Origin: Anseranas semipalmata | Lineage: Eukaryota; Chordata; Aves; Anseriformes; Anseranatidae | Length of the DNA: 64,000 bases | Assembly (NCBI GenBank): GCA_013399115.1 | Contig: VXAA01000101.1 | Coordinates: 114,085-178,084 of the forward strand | Reading direction: 5' to 3' | Shown: positions 1-11,345 of the stretch, piece by piece | How the letters are laid out: each line of letters opens with the position of its first letter | Position numbering within the stretch: position 1 is the stretch's first letter | Notes under the pieces: generated by a model | The model's database searches: none | What the model was told of the DNA's origin: nothing | What the model saw: only the letters and a program-made list of their open reading frames with translations | Program-made: the position numbers and the translations under genes

Positions 1-3000
1 TGAACGGGTCCTGTGCAGGACTTTTCACGATGCACATCTGCTTTCCAAAAGAAAAAAAAATTACATTTCAATGGCAGAGCACAGTTTGTCTTTCAGAACA
101 GGACAGAGAGTGCTGATTTTCAGCTCGCTTGAATTTGTACCCCTGAGGGTACAGGAGAAAATCAGAGGAGAGGAGAGACAAAAGCAACTGAAAGCTGTTA
201 GTATGCTCTCCAGTTCCACTTCTAATGATTTCTTCCATCACATTCTGCTTGTACCGTCACATTAAGCATTTTATCTGAAAGTATACCAATTTTTCATAAT
301 TGCAAATATTTGTTTAGAAAAAAATAATCCCAAGTATTTAAAATCTGAGAGAAGAAGAAAAATAAACAATATAATCTGTGAGATTTCACATAAACCCTTC
401 TCTTCTTAAAAAAAAAAAGCTGGGGGGGGAGAAAGAGGGCAAGTCAGATGAAGGAGCACTGGTCTTCCCTCGTCAAAGTATCTGCAGAGCTGATAAGCAG
501 TGGGAGGCTGTGCAGTGCTTGATGTATTGGGAGTGAGTGCAGGCGGTGTTTCTTGAGGGACTGTCAGTGGTGACACTCAGACACGGCTGAAAGGAGCTTG
601 GTCTGTCTCCCCTTTGGAGAACTAGCAGAGCCAGAGCCTCCCTCTGGTATTTTATCAGTGCTTGCATGAGGAGTGCCAGCTTACACTGAGTAACACATTC
701 ACTATCTCACTTGACTTTTTCTTCCCCCTTTAAGTCAAGGAGAATCAGCTCTCAGAGCATAGATAGCATGCTCTGTGATTACAGCGGATGCAGTTGCTAA
801 CATCTTCCAGCTGTTTTATAATCTCTCCTTTTTGCCCATAATTTATTTTATTTTTACCTAAAACTATACTCTAATGGATACCTCTTTTATAGGATGTAAA
901 TTAGTCCATTTTATCAGTCCATAACAAATGTTCACTAACAACTCTATGTGAAGTTAGCAGGATTTTTATGAACTGGTTTAGCAGAAACAAGATTGATTAT
1001 GCAGTGAACATTTACCTACAGAAACCTACTGTCAAACAAGGAGTCAGGGAAATAAGTATTTGTTGCATGCGATATATAAACCATAAACCAGGATATTCCT
1101 GAACATCACAAACAGTGATTCAGCTCTGGCAGAGGCAGCCCTGCCTGGGTGCTGGACCTGGGGAGTGAAAGGGGGCTGGGGATTCAGCTCTGAGAGTATG
1201 GGAAATGCTTTAGTCCTCAGCTCGAGTCAGGCATATCCAAGCCCTTCAGCAGGCATAAAGTCTCAAAGCTTGGAAATGGATCTGCATGATTCAGTTGAAT
1301 AAATGTGTTTGACATTGAAGACAAATATTGTACTCAGTAGACCAATTTTGAAGTCTAATATTCTCCTCTCCCAACTAATTCTAAGGCTTAATTACCGAAT
1401 ACCAATATTGTATAATTCACAAATAATTCCCTGGCTGCCTTTTGTTCACTTGTGCCTTTAGTATCAAATACTAAAAAGATTATCAGATAGCATGACTGGT
1501 TTGCAGATGCTCAGCAGTGCCAAAAAATATCAAAAGGCATTACTTGCCAATTCACAAAATGGTGTTCAACTGGCTCTGTAGAAGGATGAAGCATTATTCC
1601 ACTCTTTGGTTTTCCAATCCTGATTTTACACATTGTAATAAAATCTCCCCTTCATAATACTATTAATCTCTCAAATTTGAGAGGCAGACAGAATGAGTTT
1701 CCTTTGTCTTAATTCAAGAAAATATATGCTTTGTCTGTATCACTTACATATTAGTTGTCTGCCATCACATTGATGTAGCCCTAGGAAGTGCAAGGAAGAA
1801 GATGTCAGGCCTTTCTGTGTGGCCAGATTCTGCCCTGGTATAAACAACTGCAGCTCAACTGACTTAAAATTACAGCCTTTGCTAGGAGGCCTACGTTTGG
1901 TTCACTTCTAATAGCCTGAGAAAATACTTTTTTTTTTTTTTTTTTGAATAAACATTAGTTTCTTGAAAAGCCGAGTTGTATATATGAAAACTTTTGAATG
2001 TCAGTTTTCACTTAGCTGAAGTACTGTACACAAAAGGATGTAAAAGCAATGTATCTAGCAGTGGAAATTGCTAGAATTGATTTTTGTACCATAAATTGAT
2101 CTTATTTTTAGCAATAATCATATTACATGATTACATCTAGAGATTTGATAGAGGTGTGCAGTTTTTTTCCACCTTTAATGAAAAGGTGTCAGTCAGAAAC
2201 TTTAGCATTGCTGCGCTCAATGTATAAATAACGCTGTGGGAAGGACTGGGATTTTCACTCTGAATACATATTCCATCATCAGACAGAGCAATTCAAATAT
2301 TTCACCTGACAAAGGAAAAGGCATGGAAACTGAATTGCTGCAAAGCCCTTGGGAAGCAGCAGAATGTCTCTGACCTTACGGTCTCACCTGGTGATTGCCC
2401 ACCTCCAAGAGAGAAGCCTTCCACCACTGCTGTCCTTTAATCTCAGGGAGGTGCGGAAGGCACTATGGAAGGTCTTTCCTCATGTTAGTTTATTAAAGTA
2501 TACATCAGAATTCTGCATTGAAGCTCAGTTTAGTCATGGCTCTCAAATTCCCCTTGCCAAGCAGTGAGTTCAGAATAGTCCTCATTGTTTTCCAAGTTGC
2601 TGGCCTAGATTTATTACTAAAGCAGAGTGTCTTTAATCCCCCTGAAATACCACATATGGCAGCCACAAGAAAAATAACGCAGTGCTGCCAGCCAGTCTGA
2701 CAAAGATGGAGTGACGCGAACCTCTCTTTGCATAGACTTCTCTCCGTTGCTTGGCTTTTTGTACTGAGGGAGGTGACAGCAGCTGAGAGTGTTACCCCAA
2801 GCATCATCGAGCAGTGAAAGCAGCAGCTTGAGTCCTTTTGCGCACGAGTTGCCACCACATTCGGTGCTAGCGGGACTGTAAGTTCTCCATCACCAAATGC
2901 AAAGCTGTACACCCTTCCGAGATGACTCAAGGCTGTTGGGTGCTAGTCGTGGCTGTGACTGCAGCACAGTCACTTGTGCGAGGGGCCAGAGAGACGAGGA

Positions 3001-4580
3001 GGCTAGAGAGTGGTAGGGCTGAAGATAAAGCTGTTAGAAGCAGTCAGGCAGATAAATTAAACTGCACGTGCTGTGAATCTGGGTTCGCAGCCATGGCTTT
3101 GCGTAGGGATTCAGTTTCATTTCCCCCAGTATGTGTTTATAGAGGACACAGGCTGTCATGTAAGAAGGAGGAGTCTCCCTCTGGGAGAATCAGACTTTTA
3201 ATGGTGCTTCTACAGCATAGAGGTGAAGCGCACCAGTAGGATGTTTCAGAGAAGCGATCTATTGCTCCTGACCATGTTAAAGCTATCTGCACGAACAAAG
3301 GCCGTTGGTTTCTAGGGCTACCTATCCATTACCTCAGACAGGCGAACACGAGGGCGGGAGGAGAGCAGCAAATAAGTGAGGTGGTATTAAGGAGCCACAG
3401 CTGGCCAGCTGGCCACTTAGCTTGTCATTAGCAACCATCGCTAGATTCAAGTCAGGAAACCCTAGAAATCTGCTGAGGAGGCCTGATATGGCAAAACTGC
3501 TGGGACAGTTTTGAGATCAGATGTTCAAAGGATTAATTAACTTTAGGAAAAACCACCTGCTGACAGATCCATACTGAGCCTTTAAGACTTCAGAGATGGG
3601 ACCACCACGCAGCGGGATGTGGTCCCGCGGCTACAAGGCAGCTGAAGCCATAGCCACATAACCACCCCTCTGCCCCAGCAGTGCCTGCTGCTGAAGCTGG
3701 GCTGCAAATTCGGTGTTAGAAATGCATGAGAAAAACACTGGGTGTAATTTTTGAATGACAAAGTGCATGCACCAATAGCAAAGCTTGAACAGTGTCTTGA
3801 ATCCTGCTCGCTTGTCCATTCATTTCTTATTTTGTACCTGTACCTTCCAATGGCTTCCGGCCCCACTTTAAAATGAAAATCCTTTTTACCTCACCAACCT
3901 CCAGAAGCTACCATGAAGTTGAGTTCATTAAGCTTTGAACTTCCCAGCCTCAGCAGAGGCTGAAGGACTACATGGATGCAAAGCACTGTTGAAGGAACAC
4001 AGTGATGTTTTGTGAAAGCAACCCATCACACAGGTTGATATTTTTAACACTAGTCCTTAGAAATAAATCACCAGAGTTAGTGATTTTTAAGGGATTTTGC
4101 CCCTTCCTGTGAGAGGAGCACTTAAGAATAGGTACTTTGGTACTCTGGTAGCAGAAGACTTTCTCAGCCACTTTCCCTCTGATTCAGTATTACCACAACA
4201 TGCAGGACTCTTACAGCTATTATTGCTGTATAACGCAACGAGTGACAAATACTGCTTAGCATACTGAATGGGGGCATTGTCCTAGCTTAATCTACCTAAT
4301 GCCCCCGCTGCAAGATATAAAGAGATTAAGAGAGAAAATCCAATAATTTCTCCGTTCTCCCACCAGAGCAATACACATTACATGTTTCTTGCCACCTAAT
4401 TGCATTACATGGCAGGGATGCAATAAACATTTAAAGGCAGTCACAGTCATCTGTCACTTCCCGTTAGATTGGTAATGTTCAGTATGATTTACATGCTTAA
4501 CACTGTATGTTTTTGGAGGGGGTGAATATGAATAACACATATCGAAGTTGTTGTGCTTTTAGCTAAAACATTTTATTTGT
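1..4580. other. Non-coding stretch, no gene seen
   Basis: No credible gene is visible. Open frames are at most about 141 codons (minus strand, 2505-2930) with no recognisable domain, so they look like chance. The stretch contains an 18-base T run at 1928-1945 and a decayed ancient repeat at 1821-1880. An AT-rich block at about 4230-4480 has several TAAT-type cores and no repeat signature; it could be a conserved non-coding element, but that cannot be shown from one sequence. Confidence 0.6.
1821..1880. repeat. Fragment of ancient amniote palindromic repeat
   Basis: The fragment opens with GGCCAGATTCTG and continues to a CAACTGACTT block. This resembles one arm of an old, abundant amniote repeat whose copies typically read 'cagattctg...gtaaa...ccactgacttcaatgg...'. 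The resemblance is by recalled pattern and the copy is strongly diverged. I do not know a certain library name for it. Confidence 0.35.
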
Positions 4581-4602
4581 AAAAAAAAAAAAAGGGGGGG
4601 GG
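4581..4602. repeat. A13/G9 homopolymer junction
   Basis: Thirteen A (4581-4593) are followed directly by nine G (4594-4602). This is a simple low-complexity tract. Base counts in such runs are prone to sequencing and assembly error. A comparable T14/G12 junction lies just before the N gap at 8510. Confidence 0.9.
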
Positions 4603-4679
4603 AAAGGTTGGGTACCTAGGACTCGTGATGTTCCTTAATTAATCCCTCATGAAACCAGGATGGGACTTTAAAAGTGTTG

Positions 4680-4775
4680 GGCCTGATTTATCTCTGATGG
4701 TACTTTAGTTTCGTACAGGTAGAATGCCACTGAAATGAAACTGGAGTCGCACCAGGGAGTTAAGTGCAAATAATT
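4680..4775. repeat. Probable ancient amniote palindromic repeat, decayed
   Basis: The order GCCTGATTTATCTCTG, a central CCACTGAAATGAAACTGGAG segment and a CACCAGGG end fits the arm-centre-arm order of the same old repeat family seen best at 8190-8286. Divergence is high, and the assignment rests on pattern recall. Confidence 0.35.
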
Positions 4776-4872
4776 AGAAGTGTTTTAGGAAATATGTTTG
4801 AGTCCCACTCGAGCTTGTTACTTGGACATCTTATATAAATTACTGTATTTCGGAAGGAGGTGTGGTGGGTGC

Positions 4873-4916
4873 TGGAAGCAATGTGGTCTGAAATATTTAT
4901 ATATTTCAGGACTTCC
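4873..4916. other. Two-step inverted repeat (hairpin)
   Basis: The inner arms CTGAAATA (4888-4895) and TATTTCAG (4902-4909) are perfect reverse complements around a 6-base AT loop. Outer arms GGAAG (4873-4877) and CTTCC (4912-4916) also pair, with unequal spacers of 10 and 2 bases. It is seen directly. It could be chance in AT-rich DNA or the relic of a small inverted-repeat element. The outer spacing is too uneven for a clean microRNA precursor. Confidence 0.5.
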
Positions 4917-4919
4917 TGA

Positions 4920-6620
4920 ACGTAATTGATCTAAACAGTGAATCTTCCATTAGCTTCAATGAGAACAGGGCAGTTTCATCATCAAAGTCTGTTAAAAACA
5001 CAGAGACCATGAAATATAGTGTTCATGTTGAACACTTTAATGGAAAAGCTACAAATCCCTGTGGACATGTTAATATCCAATTATATTATTTTTTCCCCAG
5101 GGGAAGGCGGGGGAAGATGCTTAGCCACACTTCTCGTAAAGCTGCTCTGCTTTGCCTCTTGTAGGGTTTTACCACGTGACAGGGAACATGTTACACATCC
5201 AGAGGCAAAAGCAGCTCTTTTAAATGGGGAGAATGGAAGCGTTCATGTACTTTGCCTTATAGCAGCATCAAGAGCTGCACTTTTGCATACGCAGACCAGT
5301 GGCTTTATTGAGCAAAGTTAAATGGCACTGCTTCAAGAAGTGTCCTCCCCACACCAGTTGTTGTTGTTCTTTTTTTTCAATTTTACTAGATAGGCATGAA
5401 ATATTAAAAACAAATCCCGGTGTAGGTAATACAAAAGCGTAAACTAGACACAGTAACAAAGTTAGTGTGAATTAGAACAGCAATTTTTAAGGCAGATACA
5501 GAGGCACTGACTTCTTTCAGACAGACCACCAGCAAGTTGTCATCTGGCGAAAACTTTCAGCCAGCAAGAATTTGAGCCGAACAGTAGCCTGCAGGTGACA
5601 GTCCCTGAAGCCCATTAGCAGTCCCTTGAGGCTTGCAATCCTGCAGCTGAGCCCATTTCTTACTCTTTCTGAGAGCTCGTTTCACATTTGTATTCACTTT
5701 GCTGTGCTTGCAGCTCGGGAGCAAACTGCTCTGCTGGAGCACTGCAGCTCCCCGGCAGTGTGGCACAGTTTCCTTTTTCTGGTTCCTCGTGTCGGTTCTG
5801 ACAAGGATTGCTCAAAGGTTTCCTCTCGTAGTTTTGCTTTGGTACTCTGTGTTTGTAGAGAAAGAGGGGAGTGGGGTTTGGTTTTCTTGTCTGGCAGAAA
5901 GTCAGTGTGGGATCTTTCACCAAGGGGTGGGACGAGCAGAACAGAAATAGAACTCTGAACTGCTCGTTCCTAGACAGAACACCTAGAAATTGTGCTCGGC
6001 AAGGATGAAAACCAATTTGATGTCAAAAATCATAAAGTAGAGGGGGGAGAGATTCACTTATTGATAAACTCTCCTCTGTAGTCTGCCAGCGAGTTACCTG
6101 CCATACGGTGCTCCAGGCTTCTGCTAATTTGACAAGGTCAGTTCATATGGCACTATCTGCAATGCAAACAATTACCAAAGGTGGCAAGGCGGCTTTTCTT
6201 GTATGAATCGCTAAATCATTAACTTCTGTGTCACTGAAAAAGTATCCTAGCTACTGGTTGTGTCCTTCTCAATCAATATCCCCAGACAGAATATCCATGT
6301 CCTTTATCCCCCGCAGGAATGACTAAACCTTTCCACCAGCTCTGAGTCACTCAGCTAATGGGCATGGGAGCAGAGACCTTAATTGTCCCTGACACCAACA
6401 CAACCACTTTTCTTCTTTGCATATCAATACTATACGTCTCTGTCAGAGGAGAGGCAAATTGAGTTATGAAAATGCTAAGGCTGGTCTCAGAGTACATTAC
6501 GTCAAGTTCGGGGCATGCTGACTTGATTCCGCTAACATACCTGGGAATTTTAATATCCTTCTGAAAGCAGTTATTTGTCATTCATTGTTGAGCTTGTCTA
6601 CATTACACTGCTACAAAGTT
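4920..6620. other. Non-coding stretch, no gene seen
   Basis: Only short overlapping open frames are present on both strands, for example around 5557-5958, where several frames overlap one another as expected by chance. At about 4930-4985 a short segment with CCATTAGCTTCAATGAGAAC resembles the centre of the ancient palindromic repeat. No RNA gene or splice structure was recognised. Confidence 0.55.
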
Positions 6621-6623
6621 GCG

Positions 6624-6678
6624 CAAAACAAACAAACAAAAAACAACAAACAAACAAAACAAAACAAAACAAAAAAAA
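6624..6678. repeat. (AAAC)n / (AAAAC)n simple repeat
   Basis: An imperfect tract of CAAA and CAAAA units ends in a run of eight A. This is a low-complexity microsatellite, and open frames read through it are artefacts. Confidence 0.9.
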
Positions 6679-6794
6679 GAGGGAGAGCACTCGAACTTCA
6701 GGGATGAATCCGTGCCAAATCAAATTGTCACACTGGGAAGAGGAGAGGGCTAGAAAAATAACACACAAAGCCATGACGGTACCCAGGTAAATGA

Positions 6795-6857
<63 letters not shown>
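6795..6857. repeat. (AAT)21 trinucleotide microsatellite
   Basis: The tract is 63 bases of uninterrupted AAT units, about 21 copies. On the minus strand it makes a poly-tyrosine open frame (6598-6954) that is not a gene. Such a long pure array is likely to be length-polymorphic. It lies about 65 bases from the CTCF-like motif. Confidence 0.97.
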
Positions 6858-6864
6858 CAAGAGG

Positions 6865-6950
6865 AAAGTGGAGCTGGGCGACTCGTGTCCGGCTCGGGGC
6901 GGGGGTGCAGAGCGCGGCACCGCTGCCCCCTGGCGGCTTCGAGCGGGTGT
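6865..6950. promoter_or_regulatory. Small CpG-rich patch
   Basis: A short GC-rich segment with about ten CpGs in roughly 85 bases stands out sharply from the CpG-poor surroundings. It contains the CTCF-like motif. No transcript start or coding exon can be assigned. It may be a small regulatory element; this is inference from composition. Confidence 0.4.
6922..6936 (-). promoter_or_regulatory. Candidate CTCF binding site
   Basis: Read on the minus strand, the core is CCGCCAGGGGGCAGC. This matches the well-known vertebrate CTCF core (roughly CCASYAGRKGGCRS) at nearly every position. CTCF binds such sites to set chromatin loop boundaries, and motif orientation matters for looping. The site sits in a CpG-rich patch, which would make occupancy depend on methylation. 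Motif strength is seen directly; binding is not shown. Confidence 0.5.
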
Positions 6951-6957
6951 GCAAAAT

Positions 6958-8460
6958 CCCCCAGGGGCTCTGGAAAGAAGATGTCTGCTTGCCTTGCTAG
7001 CCTGCTGATGAAGCTTTAATACCGAGAAAGGTTTTGAGGCATTTAAAGCGTTTTAGCGCTGCCGCCAAATCCCCGTGAAACTACTTTCAGAGCAATTAAA
7101 AGCGAGAGTTGCAGCTATTTTTATCAGTCCCTTGCATTCAGTGATTCAGAGGTTTTAAAAACTTGGAGAAGATGGTAACTACTGAAATTTTGATCATGTT
7201 TTTTGTGTTTACACTTTGGTTTTGCTGGAATTTCTAGTCATCTTTAACAATAAAGAAGCAGCTCAGACAAGAGTTATTCTTGTTCTGTTTCAGACGCTAT
7301 GCCACATTTTGTAACTTTCTAAAAGAAGCTGAAGTACTACCAGGGCCATGACAACTGCAAAACTCCAGCTCCTTTTGTTTTTTAATGCTTTGAAAAATGC
7401 AGTCACTGGTGGGGCCAGCAGCACCGGGGAACATGGACACGACCGCGGAGCCGATTCACTGCTTTTGGGGATGGCAGCACAGGAATGAGCTCAACGCCCT
7501 CCCTGGCTGCCTGCTTAAGCATAAAAACATGCTTTAATTTCATTTTCCATTAATGAGATATATTTTTCCTTAGCTGAAAAGGTTACTAGGATTACTCCCT
7601 GTTGGTGCAACTGGGAATTTGTGGTCTGAGATGTCAGAAGCTTTGTTTTTACGGATAGTAGGCCTTCAAGGAATTTTCCCATACAACTAATCACGGAACA
7701 ATATTTTGAAGCTGTATGCATACTGATAGTGTAAATATATGTCACTTCCATCCTGTCCCATATTTAGGGCAAACGCTGCACACTTTAACCTGAGGCAGTC
7801 ACCCCAGTGCCATAACCGTGCTGCAGCCGCAGCTGGACCACCAGAGCACTGCTGCTGTGGGAGGGCACGGTGCTCCCCAGATGTGCGGTACTCTGTGTGC
7901 CCCCCCCAAATCTGCCCTTTCTCCCCACCTCCTGGCTCTGCTTTCTGTGGAAGAGCCTGCATTCATGGGCAAGTGGGAGAAGATGCCTGCTCTTACACAC
8001 CAGCTTGAATATTCAGCTCTGTTGCTTGTTTATTATTGTGCTTCAGGCCTCGTTAGAAGTTTTGATAGAGTATGTGCATATATATATATAGTCATTAGCA
8101 CATTTATTATTTGCAGATCTATAGTTAACTGTGGCTATTAAAGAAACAAATGTGAACAGCCTGTAACAGTATTACTAAATTGCCTGGAATATGCATATCA
8201 GTCAGATCCTGCAGTGATGTAAACTCTTGTAACCCCATTGCAATCAATGGTACTGTGAGATTTAGAGCAATTTGAAAATCTAGCCACAGCATATATTATT
8301 CGTTAAAAATTTGGGGAGGGAGTTTTATTTATTCCTCTAAGGCCAGTCTCAGAGAAGGCTAGATTTAAAAACAAAGTGATACAACCTATCATTAATTTTA
8401 TAGGTAACACATATCTTGGCAGCATGTGCCATAAACCAGTATAAACAGCTCTAGACCTTG
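6958..8460. other. Non-coding stretch with moderately GC-rich middle
   Basis: No gene is recognised. About 7010-7180 is unique-looking sequence with several CpGs and TTTAAA/ATTAAA blocks, possibly an extension of the regulatory patch upstream. Around 7800-7960 the sequence is GC-rich and gives overlapping open frames on both strands, none with a known domain. Confidence 0.5.
8190..8286. repeat. Ancient amniote palindromic repeat, best copy
   Basis: The centre CCATTG-CAAT-CAATGG is a perfect 6-base inverted repeat. Outside it, the left arm (starting CAGATCCTGCAGTGATGTAAA) and right arm (GAGATTTAGAG...AATCTAG) are partly complementary, giving an imperfect palindrome about 90 bases long. This matches an old repeat family I recall from reptile and bird genomes with the plan 'cagatcctcag..gtaaat...ccattgacttcaatgg...atttacacc..gaggatctg'. 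It was probably a non-autonomous element and is long inactive. Confidence 0.5.
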
Positions 8461-8466
8461 GAAATC

Positions 8467-8520
8467 TTTTTTTTTTTTTTGGGGGGGGGGGGCGTTTTTT
8501 TGGGCACACNNNNNNNNNNN
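8467..8520. other. T14/G12 homopolymer followed by 11-base N gap
   Basis: Fourteen T (8467-8480) and twelve G (8481-8492) are followed by a short mixed stretch and then eleven N (8510-8520). The assembler failed to resolve bases here, probably because of the homopolymers. The G-rich strand could also form quadruplex-like structures. The open frames crossing the gap are not meaningful. Confidence 0.97.
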
Positions 8521-10970
8521 CTGAGAGCAGGCATGAAGGAGGAGTGGTGGAGGAGAAGACTGCACAGGAGCAGGGAGCGCTGGGGAGAGGTTGCTTGGCA
8601 CCTCTGCCAGACTCCAGACACGCGGGCACATCACCGTGTGGAACCCAGGAGGGAACCCAGGGGCACGGGGCTCAGCAAAGAGGCGGTGAAGTGCTCTGAC
8701 CACCACGGGAGCTGGGTCAAACGTAGGGAAACTTCCCTGGGAGTTCAGTGTCTGCACCGTGTGGCCAGGCTCCTGCTTTCACACATTTTGTTTGTAAGGG
8801 TTTGGGGTGGGGAGACTTTCCCAGTTTGTTTCCAGACCCACTCTGGCAGCAAGTGTGCTCTTGCTGTGCTGCCTTGTCTATCATTACCTATTCATCAGAA
8901 GCCACGAGAGTCAGCTGCTCGGTCCTCTGAGTGTTCTTGCCTTTCTTTAATGTATTTCTAAATTGCTTAAAAGTTTATTTGTAGCTGTAACAGCCTGTGC
9001 TATCCTAATTTCGTCTGCATGTTTGTAAAATCATATGTCAGCAGCCATCAACGTTTGAAATCATTGCTAGCATATTTCAATTATATCCCTTTGATGCTGG
9101 TAAAGGCTGTTTAAGAATAAAATAACAACCCTGCACTTAATGCAATCAAAGTTTCCTCAAAAGTCGTTTATACCATCATCACTCATTCTATATGGTTGAA
9201 AACATTTGTGTAATGCTATTAGAGTGAGTTGCCAGTGAACAGTACAAGTGAATATTGATTTTAATACACACAAATGATTCCTTAAATCCCCAAATGCTTA
9301 ATGAAAATTTCAGTGTATTCTTATAAAATAATTCATGGATGCTAGCTGGATAGCATGCAAAGAACCATAGATTCTTCCATTCCAAACTACAACCTGATAT
9401 ATGGCATACTTGTTTACCTTACCTGGCCTCCAGGTAAATAGATTCATTGCTCTATAAATATTTGACAGGCTCTCTCTTTTTTTTTTTTTTTTTCATTCAG
9501 AGAAGATCACAGAATTGTGTTTCTAAGGCTCTGTCTGCACTGAGAACATTCATAAGCTAATTCCCAGGGTGAGCAGTGATAGGAGTCCTGGTACTGACGA
9601 TCCTTCCTAGTCAGACCTATTTTTAGCACCACTTCACTTAACTGGAATGAGCGCTAGCTGTGTTGAGAATCTAAGGGGGTTTCTCCACCTGACCTCATCC
9701 TCTCACCGCATTTCAACTGTTTTCATTTCCGAGCTCATGTATGAACCGCATTCCCAACAAGCGTAGGGGTGACACGTGCAGCAGAGAGCACTGCAGTTAG
9801 TGACGAAGGGAAGTATTGACAGGACTGGCTGGTTGCTTGGTTGCCTTTGAAGTCAGAGACCTGAAAGTGTACTTTCATTGAAGGAGTAGAAAGCCAAAGT
9901 AGAAGATTAGGTAAATAAAAAATACAGAAAGGGAGCTCAGAAGAAGAGCTATGAGAGGGACATGCCAGGGAGATGGAGATCCCACCTTACGGTCCAGATC
10001 TGCACAGACCAACTGGGGCAACTTGCAACTGAGGGCCTCTTCACTCCCATGGCCCCGTGCTGCTTTGCTGCAGCTGGCAATTTTACAAGATATGTACAAG
10101 CGGGGGATTGCTATGCATAAAGAACTCACCTGAGATCGAAAAATCACTTTACTTGAAAGCCACCAAGCAACAGGAGACAATCATACATCTGAGTCACTGG
10201 TAAAGTAGGTTAGATTTGAGTTAGTGACCTACGGTGAAAACGTCCGTATGCTACCAGTGCTCCCTGGAGATATGCATTGACCTTTCCTCTGTGTAGTCAT
10301 TAAGCAAAAATTGCATTTTTATCTCCCCAGCTTATGCATTAAGTGCTAAGGGAAATGCTATAAACAGAAGAAATACTTTATTCTGAAACTCTACAAACTT
10401 GGTAATATTTGTGCAGCTTTATAATTTTTTTTTTTTTTCATTTTTTGACTAGATATATTTTTGAAGACAGTTTGCTGTGCAAGGGAGACTTGGCACCCGG
10501 GTCATAGTGTGAAATCACTACCAAGTAGTTCATGTTGCTGCCTGTTTTTGCTAGCCTGAGAGATACAAAAGCATAAAGGGCATACTGATGCTACTGATGT
10601 CTAGCAAGCACTGCATCTTAGCATGAGTGCGGAAGTCCCTGCTCTCAATCTGGTCTGCATTTACCCTCATTTCCTTTCTGAAACCTCCATCAGTTGGTCC
10701 ATTGCAACTTCCTTTTGCACAGATTCATGCATCGAGTGTTGTTCCCTCTCAGAGGAAGGGGAAATGTGACCCTAATGGCTTCATCCCATTGAATTCAGTT
10801 GAGTAGATGGCTTTGCAACCCCTGAAGCATTTAGTGCACCCATTGCCACCCTTTGTTCTCCATGGGATCCCAGGGAGGGGTGTCAGTAGTATGATGCACC
10901 GCTGTATGCAATACTCATACACACACTCAAACACCATTGCTGCATGTGCCTTAAAGCAGAAACTATTCCA
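8521..10970. other. Non-coding stretch, no gene seen
   Basis: Just after the gap, about 8521-8740 is GC-rich, then composition returns to AT-rich. T runs occur at about 9477-9494 and 10427-10438. The segment near 9520-9620 beginning CTCTGTCTGCACTGAG faintly recalls the ends of old hAT-type elements, but no terminal repeats or target duplication were found. Open frames are short and unrecognised. Confidence 0.5.
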
Positions 10971-10974
10971 CTCC

Positions 10975-11060
10975 GTAAATTGCTTTGAGATTGTAAATTG
11001 CTTTTTGATCCTTTGGGATGAAAAGTTCTATATCAATGTATTATTATTAATGACAACAAA
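10975..11060 (+). repeat. 3' end of ancient MIR-like interspersed repeat
   Basis: The order TTGCTTTGAGAT, TTTTTGATCCTTTGGGATGA, AAAGTTCTATATCAATGTA and a closing TTATTATTA matches the 3' tail of an old amniote repeat ('aaagtgctttgagatcc...gatgaaaggcgctatataaatgc...attattatt'). This is a decayed retroposon tail. The copy at 53731-53935 shows an earlier part of the same kind of element. Confidence 0.5.
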
Positions 11061-11084
11061 TTATTCTTAAGGCGGTGGCACTGC

Positions 11085-11345
11085 TTCGCTTCCCATGGAG
11101 CGGAATGAGCAGGCTGTTTCCTGTGAGTACACCCTAAATGCAAAACGAGTCTAGCAGCCGGGAAGCCTGAAGCGCGTGCATAGGATGTTTCGCCATCGCA
11201 TGTCCGCTTTACTCTCCTAAAGCGTTATGCGAGAAGATGCCCTGAGCACCAGGTCTTCAGGAGCTGCACGGTGCTGCCTCCTCCCTGGCCTGCCGCCCCT
11301 TCCGCGCCCGGCTCTGGGACGCAGCGGTAGCCTTTGGTGGGAGCA
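11085..11345. promoter_or_regulatory. CpG-rich patch
   Basis: Roughly nineteen CpGs fall in about 260 bases, including CGCGCCCGG-type blocks, against very few in the flanks. This is smaller than a typical CpG island. It could be an unmethylated enhancer or an orphan promoter. No TATA box, splice donor or coding exon was convincingly linked to it. Confidence 0.35.

Noticed and set aside
6598..6954. Minus-strand open frame with a long tyrosine run
   Set aside because: It is the translation of the (AAT)n microsatellite and the adjoining (AAAC)n tract, with no other content.
8458..8961. 167-codon open frame crossing the N gap
   Set aside because: It depends on unknown bases and homopolymer lengths, so the frame is not reliable.
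9520..9660. Possible hAT-type DNA transposon end (CTCTGTCTGCACTG...)
   Set aside because: No matching inverted end and no 8-base target duplication were found. The likeness is too short.
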